Positions 34,638-46,300 of a stretch of DNA of 64,000 nt are shown here, piece after piece; positions within the stretch are counted from its first letter, which is position 1, and each line of letters starts with the position of its first letter. The notes under the pieces are model-generated. The model was given only the letters and a program-made list of their open reading frames with translations, was not told the origin of the DNA and did no database searches. Source of the DNA: Macropodus opercularis (taxonomy: Eukaryota > Chordata > Actinopteri > Anabantiformes > Osphronemidae); contig CM061096.1 in the NCBI GenBank assembly GCA_030770545.1, positions 12,815,501 to 12,879,500 on the forward strand, in the 5' to 3' direction. Position numbers and translations under genes: made by a program.

Positions 34638-37600
34638 ATGGGTTCGTTGTCTAATTCCTCAGTAAAGTTAGTTGTTTTCGTCCTGGGATTTTTCTTGTTA
34701 CCGTGTCCGTCCGCCGTAACGTCGGTGAGGCCGGTGCATCCACCTCAGCACAGTGACATCACAGATAAGTTTGTTCATTCGGAAGCCTCCCAAGAAGCTG
34801 GATATTCCATGGACAGCAAATGCACCACGGCCCCAGAGAGTCGCTTTGACTGTGGCAGGGACCGGCTGCTCAGCCAGAGTGAGTGTGAGAAGCGGGGATG
34901 CTGCTACGCCCCCCTGCCTACCTCTGCAGGACCACCATGGTGCTTTTACCCCAGTTTGTACCCTGGCTACAAAATGGGGCCCCTCACTCCCACCTCACGG
35001 GGCCAAGCTGCCACTCTGACGCGGGACAAGCCCTCATATCTGCCCAGAGACATCACCACCCTCCGCTTAGACGTTGAGGAGACTCCGGGCTGCTTGCACC
35101 TTACGGTGAGTATCCTACACTTTGGCTGAATGGAAAACAAAGTGAGTCAGAGTGAGTCTCGCGTATGACACACAACTGAAAAGCAAGTCATCATTTGTAT
35201 TTTTTTCCTTTAAGTTTAAGGACCCGTCTTCGCCACGGTATGAAGTTAAGCTTCCGCCTGATTTTCCTCAGCAAAGCGCTCAGAGCCATGAATTCCTCTA
35301 CACCACTGAATTCCAGTCTGACCCATTCGGTTTTATAGTACTACGAAAATCAAGCGGAAGGGTGATGTGAGTGGCCGCAAAACTGTCTTCAACTCAAAGG
35401 TGTAATGTTATTATGATAAAGACGTGGAGTGCGTTTGCTTATTTTCTGCCTGTCAGCATGAACACCACTGTGGCTCCTCTGCTATTTGCTGACCAGTACC
35501 TGCAGCTGTCCACTACACTGGCCTCATCCCTCGTCTCTGGGCTTGGGGAACATTACACCTCCCTGCGCCTGGACCTTAACTGGACTTCTTTGACTCTCTG
35601 GAACAGAGACATGGCACCTCATGTGAGTTTCTTGGAGGGATTCTCATTCCTGCCTCACAGTGATGATTTTTCTATTCTTATTGAAATACAGGAAAAGCAG
35701 CCTATTCAGGTTTTTGTCGTTTTATATTTTTGTTATATATATTAAGTTATAAATGTTGATGTTTGTCCTTTTCTCCAGGCAGATGCTAACCTCTACGGCT
35801 CTCATCCATTCTACATAGTACAGGAAGAGGATGGCCTGGCACATGGAGTTTTCCTTCTGAATAGCAATGCAATTGGTATTTGTTACATGAATCTCTCTGG
35901 CCTTGGTTTCAATTTTGCTTTAATGTATATTAAGGCTATACCATAACAGCTGAACGTTCTATGTAGAGGTGGTGCTGCAGCCGACTCCTGCTCTCACTTG
36001 GGTCTCTACTGGTGGTATTCTGGATCTGTACGTTTTCTTGGGTCCTGATGCTCTAAGTGTTACACGACAGTACCTCCAGGTGATTGGTATGTTGTCTCAG
36101 TGTTGACATAATATCAGATAATGTGCTATTTGTAAGCTTCTAGTCTCTGTTGTTCCCAGGTTATCCGATGATGCCTTCCTATTGGTCACTGGGCTTTCAT
36201 CTGTGTCGCTGGGGTTACACGACCACTAATACAACACGGAATGTTGCCCAACGCATGCACAAAGCCAACTTCCCTCTGGTGAATGACAAATACAGGATGT
36301 TTCCCTGTCGACAGTGTGCCCCTGTGTTATGTATAAATATTGCAATAAAACAAGCTGCGATTTGCTTTAATGCTTTTAACATTTGAGACTAATTACACTA
36401 AGATTTTTTTGTTAATAAAGTTGGACACCTCATAGTTTCTCTGTTGCTAAGATTACTGTAATTTTCTCACAATCAGGATGTGCAGTGGAATGATCTGGAT
36501 TATGCGGATAAGCGCAGGGTGTTCACCTTTGACCCCCGGCGATTTTGGGACCTCCCACAAATGGTGGAGGAATTCCATAAGAGAGGCATGAAGTACATCC
36601 TTATTCTGGTATGAAGTTATAGTAAATAATAGTATATATTATAAAACCACAAAATCACAGTTGATTACATTGTCACCAACAGTGGTTGTATTTTAAATTT
36701 AAAAAAATGAAATCACAGATAAATCTTCTAACAGGGTGACCGCGTTAGGTCAATATGTTTCCAGCAGATGGCAGCAAAACCCCTTCTTTTTTTTTAAACT
36801 GTGACTGATGTTGTCTCTCTGCCTCAGGACCCAGGAATCAGTAGCACCAGTGCTCCTGGGACATACCACCCCTTTGATGATGGCCTTAAACGAGACGTCT
36901 TCATTAAAAATGCGACGGGCCAGATCCTGATAGGAAAGGTCAGACGCCGTCTGTATCGCTCAGTTGTAGGCAGTAATTTAACGTCCTAACTTGGTTTCGC
37001 TGTCATGCTGCATGTATCAGGTCTGGCCTGGCCCAACATCCTTTCCTGACTTCACCAATCCTGAGACCAGACAGTGGTGGGAGGATTGCATTAGAGAGTT
37101 TTACTCTAGAGTCCCTGTGGATGGTCTGTGGATTGTGAGTGTGTGCGCTATAAAAACAAAAATCACCAACATCAAAATCGCAAAGTAACACACCATTGTT
37201 TTTTTAAATCTAGGATATGAATGAACCAGCCAGTTTTGTCCAGGGCTCAGTGGAGGGCTGTCCTGACAGTGACATTGAGAGCCCACCTTACACACCCAGT
37301 AAGATCAGACCGCTGGCATTTCAATGCATAACAGTATTGTTGGTTTAACAGTTACCATGAATGTAGATACCAAATGCAAATGCCCATAGACGTGTACTGG
37401 GTGTATTTGTTGTTACGTGCAGTAATGTAATTTCACACACTGTCACACAAACAGGGGTGGTTGGAGGCCAGCTGAGCTCAGGAACTCTTTGTATGTCTGC
37501 ACAGCAGAAGCTGTCTGTGCACTACAACCTGCACAATCTGTACGGACTCACAGAGGCAGAAGCTACACACAGGTTGGAGCAGACAGTATTTAAATGTTGT

Positions 37601-39639
37601 CAGCGGGGGGGCCATACATGGAAAGTTGTAATAAAACGTGGGTTTTAGTTTTGAATTGAAAACACGCTATTTGTGCTGTGTACTGTATTCCTGGGTTGCT
37701 CAGTGCTCTTATGAAGGTACGGAGGAAACGACCGTTTGTCCTGTCTCGCTCCTCTTATCCTGGAATCGGACGCTTCTCTGGAGTCTGGACAGGCGACGTC
37801 AGGAGTGACTGGGAGCAGCTTCGGTATTCCATTCCAGGTGAGGAGATGTCGCCTTTTAAGGTCTCCGTGTGTATGCAGAGGTGTGCTGTCTCAAACAGAC
37901 CTTGCTCATGCCCCTCCCCTAGCCGTGCTGCGGTTCAGCCTGTTCGGGGTTCCTCTGGTGGGTGCGGACGTCTGCGGCTTTGGAGGTAACACCACTGAGG
38001 AGTTGTGTGTCCGATGGATGCAGCTTGGGGCCTTCTACCCATTTATGAGGAACCACAATGACAAGCCCAATGCTGTGAGTTTGTGTTTGGCTCTTGTATC
38101 TGCAAATGTGTAGATGTTGAGGTGTTTATACTGTATGTGTAAGCATCTTATGTTACAGCAGCTTTAGGGATCTGCTCTTTCCTTTTCCACTGTCAGGTCG
38201 GCCTCTGTGTTTCATACGTTACGAATGGTGGTAACTCTATCTCTCGTCATTGTGTCTTTTGTGCGTTTGTGTCCCCCAGCCTCAGGAGCCTTACGTATTT
38301 GGGCAGAAGGCCCAGGCAGCCATGCGGAGTGCCTTGAATCTTCGTTATTCACTGCTCCCGTTCCTGTACACGCTCTTCCACCATGCTCACACATCTGCTG
38401 AGACAGTTGCCAGGCCGCTCTTTGTGGAGTATGTGTCCCAACAGTACGGTCCCCACATCTGACTTTTTTCAACATTTAGTTGTTGTCCCGTGTTTCCATC
38501 CTGTCCAGGTTTCCCACTGACCCTAACTGTCAGACCATAGATCGCCAGTTCCTGTGGGGGAGTTCACTTCTCATCAGCCCAGTTTTAGAGAAGGGGGCAG
38601 TAGAGCTGGCTGCGTATCTACCCCCTGGCACTTGGTACAGCCTGTATAATGTGAGCTTTTCAATGTTACATACATAAACGATTATGCTAATGAAGGTCAT
38701 GGCTTTTGCAGCCTCTCATTGGTATGCATTCCTCTGGAGCTCAATCCAGTGTGTTTTACGTTAGGGTCAGCCTTTCTACAGTAAAGGCCAGTACATGCTC
38801 CTGCCTGCACCTCTGGACACCATCAACGTCCATGTGAGGGAGGGACACATTCTCCCTCAGCAGGTGAGCATCAGAGAACGTTTGAGACGACCCAAAGTTG
38901 TAACTTTCTAAAGCTTTTAGTTAAATGGCTTAAATTGAAATGACAGTCTGCCTGATGCCTTCATTTGAAAACAGCTAGAGGCGCAGCGTGTTGTCTTTAC
39001 TCTATCTTTTCTTGTGAAGGAACCTGCTTTGACGACCACAGCCTCTCGCAACAAGCATTTCTTCCTGACAGTGGCACTGTCAGCAGTCGGCGGGGCGTGG
39101 GGGGACTTGTTCTGGGACGACGGGGACAGTCTTAACACATTTGAAACTGGGAACTATTGTTACATTACCTTTATTGCTGGACAGGTAGGGACGGCACGAG
39201 TAGCGTGTACAGTATTTGCATTTCAAATGCTGATTAAGCCTTAATTTGCATTTTATTACTTTTAAAAATGATTTTCACTTCTATCTTTGCTTCTCGTCTC
39301 CAGTCTCAGGTGGTGAGCGATCCTCTCAGGCTGAGTAGGGCCTTAGATGCTCTGGTGCTGGGGGGGTTGAGGGTGTTTGGGGTTCCCTTACTGCCTCGTT
39401 ATGTATTAGCCAATGGAGAGAAAGTCGAGGATTTTATGTATTGTAGTGACACAAAGGTGAGTTCTCTGTTACTGACAACTGCTTCACTTCATGTTTGTCT
39501 TCCACAGCAGTTAAATGATGCCAGCTACTCTGTCCGACTGAAGCAATGTATCTGCCTGTGTCCTTTTCCACAGGTCTTGACAGTGACCAGCCTGTCCCTG
39601 CCCATGTCAAAGGTGTTTAGAGTCCAGTGGGCTCTCTGA
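34638..39639 (+). CDS. gaa: Lysosomal acid alpha-glucosidase (GH31)
   Basis: Nineteen coding exons join in frame: 34638-35105, 35215-35366, 35457-35622, 35779-35875, 35967-36086, 36160-36278, 36477-36608, 36828-36938, 37021-37134, 37214-37298, 37455-37572, 37704-37837, 37923-38074, 38280-38428, 38509-38650, 38765-38863, 39020-39184, 39304-39456, 39574-39639 (913 aa; human 952). The ATG at 34638 opens a signal peptide of about 29 residues. A trefoil (P-type) domain follows with six cysteines at 62, 72, 83, 88, 89 and 102. The GH31 barrel holds DVQWNDLDYAD (Asp382), nucleophile WIDMNEP (Asp494), SRS (Arg576), acid/base WTGDV (Asp592), GADVCGF (Asp621) and RNHN (His650). It releases glucose from glycogen in lysosomes; loss in human causes Pompe disease. 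The enzyme looks catalytically complete. Position 594 is Arg where human has Trp (GDVW), a site that appears variable among vertebrates. Confidence 0.95.
36761..36775 (+). promoter_or_regulatory. CTCF-type motif in gaa intron 7
   Basis: CCAGCAGATGGCAGC fully matches the CTCF core CCASYAGRKGGCRSY on the plus strand. It is the second full match found in the window. Confidence 0.5.
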
Positions 39640-39842
39640 TACACTGACCTACATTACACGTGTCTTAGAAGCCTTGTCATTCTGCACAGCTGAGAAACTT
39701 CATCTTATGCATTTTTTTTTCAGTTCAATGCCTTATAAATATAAATATTGTCATCTTTAAAAGTGCCCAAAGTCTTTTGTGTTTTTACAATCCTTATTTG
39801 TTTGCTTCTGTAGTGAGTTCCCAGTGAAATAACATTTGCAGT

Positions 39843-39848
39843 AATAAA
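39843..39848 (+). terminator. gaa poly(A) signal
   Basis: AATAAA lies about 200 nt after the gaa stop codon, giving a short 3'UTR. It is the nearest canonical signal after the stop. Confidence 0.7.
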
Positions 39849-39869
39849 CTGAGCATAGAGAGTCACAAT

Positions 39870-40560
39870 ATCAAATAAGATTCATTGCTCCAATGCACAA
39901 TGCTTTTTTAAAAGAAGTTTATTAGGCATCAACAGTGTTAAAGTTAATTTATGATGACTAAAGATTTTTATTTTTTGGCCATTAGTTTAATGAATACATC
40001 AATTGTGTGGGCTAAACTGAAACGGGCAGAAACACACCGGCACTGCTTCATTGCAGCTTGAGGAGATGCTCCGACTCCAGCTCTGGTCCTGATGATGCAC
40101 CAGCTTTTACCAGTCACCTTAAAAACGTAACATGATGAAAAAGGTCACCGTTTTGCGGTAGACTGGATTCTATGACAAATTTCGTTATTTGAACATATAT
40201 TTATTTTTATATAAAATGTAGTAAAGTGATGTTTTTGTATTTGTTATTTTATTTTGTAATCCCCAATTCCCAGTTTATGTGACAGAAAAATCCTTGGATA
40301 TCCCGGAAGCAGTAAGATTTGGGGGGGTGGTCTGGGGGCTGCCATTTGAAGTTGGAAGCATTTAAGCATATATTTAAGGGAAGTAAAAAAAAACCTCTTA
40401 CAAAATAAAACGACACAAGTGCTCAAAGCACCCGATCCCATTTTCATTGGCTTTATTTTGAAAGTAGCAAGCGGAAGTGTCATTTACGCTGTAGAAACAA
40501 CAGCAGTCAAACGTGAGGTGTCACTGTCGGAAAACACAGGGATACAACCATCAGTGCAAC
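39870..40560. other. Spacer between gaa and tbc1d16
   Basis: AT-rich, without a supportable gene. In human CCDC40 lies between GAA and TBC1D16; I see no trace of it in this 0.7 kb. Confidence 0.6.
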
Positions 40561-40599
40561 CCTTAACAGCTGGGCTGGTTCCAGGAGGAAGGAAGCGAA

Positions 40600-40685
40600 A
40601 CCACGCCGGTGCGCGCTGCTCGGTTCTGGCCCGCATCGAGATGGACGTGCGACGTGGGCCCTAGACTCCTGTGGCAGCGCTGAAG
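40600..40685 (+). other. tbc1d16 untranslated exon 1 and promoter
   Basis: CpG-rich DNA ends in a good donor, CTGAAG|GTGAGC (40685). The exon contains a seven-codon upstream ORF (ATG at 40651, MDVRRGP, stop). Assignment to tbc1d16 is by position and splicing logic; the 5' end is not visible. Confidence 0.5.
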
Positions 40686-43334
40686 GTGAGCACTCAGCCG
40701 CTCGGCCCCGTTTCTGTCCACGCTGCTCTGCTATTCATTCATCACAGGTGCACGGCGGCACCGAGGAGGTTCCACCTGCGGTACCAGAGTCGTTTGGGTC
40801 GTTGTCGTCCTTTGCGCGTTGCTGCGCGTAAAACTAACTTTTAAGTTGCCTTCGGACGTAAACAACATGTTACTAGCATAGGGTTTCAGCCACGGTCTGG
40901 GCAGCTCAGCTGAAATATTTATGTGCAAGGCGGTCCTGACAGAGTCCCAGTTGGATCCAGAAACTCAGAGCAAATGTTCGTACATCATTAGCAGCCTGTG
41001 CGTAAAGATGCCCTTGGTGGCAACAACCGTGTCCCGTCCTGTCCTCCACTCCTCCTCCATCCAGCCGGATGCTGCATGTTAGACCCAGGATGATGATGGA
41101 GCTCCTCGACATCATGGCACGCCTTAGTTACACAGGCCACACTGAGGCCGGTCATCTGATCCTGCCACGACAAGCCGCCTTCAATCCCATTTGTAATGCA
41201 GGGAGACACTTTAACACTTTAGTGGGCGGCCACAAACACCTTTGACCTGCCGCTGGGCCTAAAGTATTTCTTCCCTTATGAACATGAAGAAATTCATACT
41301 TTATTATTTAATTCTAGATTTACACGTAGGTAAGAATTTCTTTTGAAAATATTTGCTGCTCCTTGATTTCAAGACACCTTTTATAAGCTTAATATGAGTT
41401 ATGACTTTTGTCTGGTGGAATATGTCGTATGTATTTAATTTGTATATTACCTCTAATATCTACTGTACACACCACTAATGACCTGTCCAACCAGTTGGCT
41501 CATCGTTTAACCAGTAGCCAAGAAGCTTGTTTTTCAAGCTTCAGTCTGGCTGCTACACTTTCTGTTGCCCTCAGCGTTTTACTGTACAATTCAGAGGTGT
41601 CTTGTTTATATATGTCAACCAGACGTCCTAATCTAGCCCAGAGGTCAAAAACTGAAACTGTGGCAGCTTGTCATATACTGTGTTTAAATATGTAATTTTG
41701 GAGGAGGATCTGTTTAAAGTTATATATATCTCCAGTTTGCAAATGTTGTTTCAGTCCAAAGGATGTGATTAAGCAGCGAAAGGTCAGAGAGGAGAGGCTG
41801 TGTGTGCGGACTGAGAGGAGTCTGTCTTTTAATAACCAGTCTGAACGAGTCCTATCAAACTGACCTGGCTGGCTCTGTAATCACATACACACCAAAATAA
41901 CCTGGATAGTGGCCCTGCAGTGAAGTCAAGAGGCAGCTGAAAATAGCCGTGTCACGTTCGAGATCCCAGCCTGTCATTACGCACTTTATGTTGAGGCAGC
42001 ATGTTACAGAATGTAGGCACTTTAGTGGCTTCTGGCTTATTTACACGTGAGCCGAGTGCTGGGTGAAGCTGTGCAAATAACCCTGTGGCCACTAATATAC
42101 AGTAGTAATCTAACGCTGTAGATACAGACTAGAGGAAGTGGGACTTTGTGACAGATTACCTTAACCTCCTGTCACAGATAATTAGATTTTACAAAGTTAT
42201 TTACACAATTGTTTAAGACGTAGAAGACTTGGTCTGTGTCTACTTTATGAATCGATCACTGTAGAGGTTATGCAGCCGTCAGGCAATTGCTTCTGCCTGT
42301 AACTGTGTTTATCATTTTTATTGTTGTTTTCAGTCACTTATATGGAAAACTTTTGCTGGCTGCGGCTTATATTTATTTATATACCATCTTAAATTTTATA
42401 TCTTCGAGTAATATTAGATGCATGAAACATCACCTTTAAGTTCTAAAGAACTAATGTGATTAAAAAAGAAAAAAGAAAATATTTATTATTTGCAGGCACT
42501 GATCTTTTTAGCATGGCAAGAAACGAGCACAAATGAGAAAACCTGCGCAACAAAACCCCCAAACTCACTCATTAAAATGTGAATCAAACTGTGGCCTCCT
42601 CCCAGGTCAGCCCTGCATTCCGTGCCAGCGCTCTTCCTGCCTGGGGTCTGGCATCAGGAAGTGGGGTGCCTGCTTAATCAGGCAGAGGTAAACATGCCCT
42701 CTGAGCAAAAAGGAGGGAACATTCCTCAGATGGAGTAGGGAGTATGTGTCAGAGTGCTCAGCCAACAAGAAGACAGGGTTACTCACAGACACGCGGATCA
42801 CAGATATACTGCGCCCTGCTCCAACATCGTAAGAGCTGCTTCACTTCTTGCTTGAGGTGAAGTTGGTCTCACCATACAAAGCCTCTTTTACTTAACTGAG
42901 ACTTGGTTGCCTTCACCAGTGCAGCGCTGATGCACATGGTATCTGTTGCCCACTGATAACTGCTTGGAATTTCACACACATAAAGTACAGTGTGTTGACA
43001 CACGTCTTCTCTATGTGTACACACCGGTTACTGTGTTTGCAAAAGGTGGGACACGTCAGTGTTCATGGCACCTGTGAAGGTATCAATAGGTGCAGGTGCA
43101 GAGAAATGCTGAACAAGTTCAGAGGGGAGATGGGGAACCAGTAAGGACGCTGCACTAAAGCAAAAGCACACATGTGACGGAGGAGGTGAAGTGTAGGTGA
43201 GGATCTGTGCAGCCTCGAAGAGCCCAGCTGTGTCACGTTGTTAAGTATTTATGCAGCCTTCGTGTGCTGAGCTCGTTTTTCCTCGTGTCCTGCTCTTCAA
43301 CTCCCTCTACTCCATTTTCACTCTTCCTTTTCAG
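40686..43334 (+). other. tbc1d16 intron 1
   Basis: I recognise no gene in this 2.6 kb. A short inverted repeat, TGCCTG/CAGGCA, lies at 42667-42684. The acceptor at 43334 follows a strong pyrimidine tract. Confidence 0.6.
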
Positions 43335-43366
43335 AGGATGGGCCCAGTCTCCTTGTGCCTGAGGAG

Positions 43367-46300
43367 ATGTCTCTGGGTCGGCTCCTGCGGCGTGCCTCCT
43401 CTAAGGCCTCCGACCTCCTGACCTTTAACCCTGGGGCGGGGGGCTCATCGCTGCGTTCTGGCCTGGATGGCGAGATCATCTTCTCCAAAAATAACGTTTG
43501 CGTGCACCCTGCGGAGCCCCTGCCTGGCCTGGCTGAGCACCACCCAGGTTAGGCCGGACTCATGTTGAGACCGTCTTTTAAATACAACCAGCCCGAAAAG
43601 TTAAAAATGATCTAGACTAAAGCCAAGAGCAGTGATAATAAAACCCGCCCGTGAAACAAAAAGTGATTAAAGCTTCACAGCGGGCGATACTGGTCTGTGT
43701 TGCTGTATCACTGAACCCGTGCTGGTATGAAAGCTTACGGCTTTTTCTCATCTCTTATCTCTGATGCTTCGTACGTGAGTCTTTACTCATGTCAGAAATG
43801 TGCTGTCGTGTTTGTGAGCAGGTTTTTGTGTTGCCCTCTGCAGGCTACCTGTGTGTGCACGTGGAGAAGGATGAAAACCTGGGAACCACTCTGATTCTGA
43901 CCTGGGTGCCCAACTCCCGCATCCAGAGGCAAGATGAGGAAGCGCTGCGCTACATCACGCCGGAGAGCTCTCCTGTACGCAGGAACGCGCGTCTACGAGG
44001 CAGACGGTGCGGAAAGTCTTTCAGTTTTGAAACAACCCTAAGACAATGTATTCTAGGTTTTTTTAATCCAGCGTTTCTTCTCAGACCCCATTCCCGTCCT
44101 CCGGCAGCTGCAGGAGAAGATGAAGAAGACGAGAGGAACATCAGCACCAGCACATCCGCAGAGAACCACGGCCTGGTGGCGGAGGCCGGAGCCGATGCCT
44201 CCCCGCTCCAGCAGCAGCTGCCGTCAGCTGGGGAGGAAGGCGACGAAGGTTCCTACGAGTTGTCAGACGAAGTGAGTCGGGACAGCACCATGGGCTCGGA
44301 CTCGGACACCTTCTCCTCCCCCTTCTGCTTGTCCCCTGTCAGCGAGGCCCTGTGTGAGAGCAGCGGCTCAGTCTTCCTGGACAATGAAGCCAGGTGAGTG
44401 CTGGGATGGGCCTCATCAGTTTAGAGCTGTTACGAACCACGAACCTGCAGTTGGTGTTAAATCACAAGTCAAAACAAAGGTGAATCCAATCAGTATCAGT
44501 GGCTGTGTCCACATTTAGAAATATTTGATATAATAAACATAATCAAGCTTGTAAAGAATTTTAATAGCACCATCTTCTGGGCCATAATACACACTACACA
44601 CTAGCCAGTGGCCCTCAAAGCTCGAAAGTGTTTATTACTGTGCAAATAACTATTTTTAATCATGTTGAACACAGCCCATTTTCAATTATTAGCATAATTT
44701 AACACTAATTACAACATTAAATAAATGAAGTCATACTGTTGGATTTTTGAGTTTTAAAAATGTTTCATTTTGTTTTCAAACTACATATTTGTTCAGACTA
44801 TTCAGAAATGTCTACCTTACCTTTTGAGAACTTACTAAACTAGCTCAGTAAGACAATAGTAGATGTAGACGTTTTGTGACATATCCTGTTCAAACGCTGT
44901 AAATTGTAGCCTGATAAATTACTATATGAACTACATGAGAAGTGCTGCCTAATAAATCATACATTTATAGAGTGTTTGTATCAGTGTGTCCTTCACTGGG
45001 AGATACAAACACTGTCAACTGTAGTGATCTTATGACTTTTAAGAACAATTTCACAAACTATATTAGTGCAATGTCATCAATGTTGATGCTATATTTAAAA
45101 AAAGGCATAGTAACCCAGAAGCCTGTTTGTTATGCAGGTTACTGAAATCAGTTTGACGTTTCTGCCACATGGCCACAAGGTGGAGCCAAAAAGAAAAGAA
45201 TTGATGTCACCAGTGATGGTTTACACTCTGAGGCCACATGGTGGCTTATTGCGCCACAACTGAATGTCCCATGAGGCTCAGAGCAGGTTGATGACTTCAG
45301 TAGTGGGCATGAAACATTTGATCCACTTACTTAAAGTAACTGTCTGTGTAACGGTTTTACACAGTCACAGATGGCCTAGACTAAGCTATGCGGTCCAAGC
45401 AGCCCAAACCTCAGCCCTTCCAGAGATTGTTCTCTAATCAACGGTGCCATCTGGACAGTGACCGCGTTGCTGTTCGGACCTCACGGCTGTTTGGATTTAT
45501 GATTCCCTCCGCGGTCGTTTCCTCATGCAGCTATTTGGCCTGACATGCTGCCCAGAATGTGTGAGCCTGCTTCAGTTGTGTGTCGAGTCAGTGTGTGTTT
45601 AAGTCATTTCTAACCACACTCAGACTCCAGCTCGCTGTACGTGCAGCCAGTGTGTGACTTGGCAGCTCTCGCCGCTTCACAGCTTCTAACCTTTACCGAG
45701 TCCTTCTCTTCCCTGTCTCCTCTGGGCTTCACTCAGCGCTGGTGTCGGTCTCTTAGCCACACATCCACCATCTACTTCGCTTTTCTCCTCGTTTTGTCAA
45801 TTTCTTTGCATCTATTTTCCATCTTTCCCTCTTGATCATTCTCCCTCTTCTTCTTAATATTGTTTCTTTCTTTTTTGCCCACCTCTCAAATACACCCCCC
45901 TCCCCCAGTCCCTTCCTAAAGTCTGTGTGAAGCCCTTTGATTCCCAGTGCTCCCGGGGTTGTTGTGCTGGGCTGAATGTCAGCTCTCCGGATTAGAGGGC
46001 TGAAGTGAGCGGTGCAGCAGCCAAAAGCCTGGAACCCACTCAATTTCTCTTTCTCTCTCTCTTGCTTTAATTGACACTGTTAAGGGGCCAGGAACTGGAA
46101 ACATGTCACTTGGAATCATTCAAAGAGAAAGAACCAAGTATGGGAGAGAGCAATAGTGGATGAAAGGGAGGGGGAGAAAGAGGAGAGTGGTGGGAGAGGA
46201 TGAAAAGGGGAAATCCACGGCAATATCTGTCAAAAGTCTTAACAGAAGTTTATTAAAACTCCCTCAAGTGTCGTTGTGGGGCTTATTAAATATTTAATAT

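Noticed and set aside
42667..42684. Possible microRNA or attenuator hairpin TGCCTG/CAGGCA
   Set aside because: Only 6 bp of stem with a 6-nt loop; too short for a microRNA precursor.
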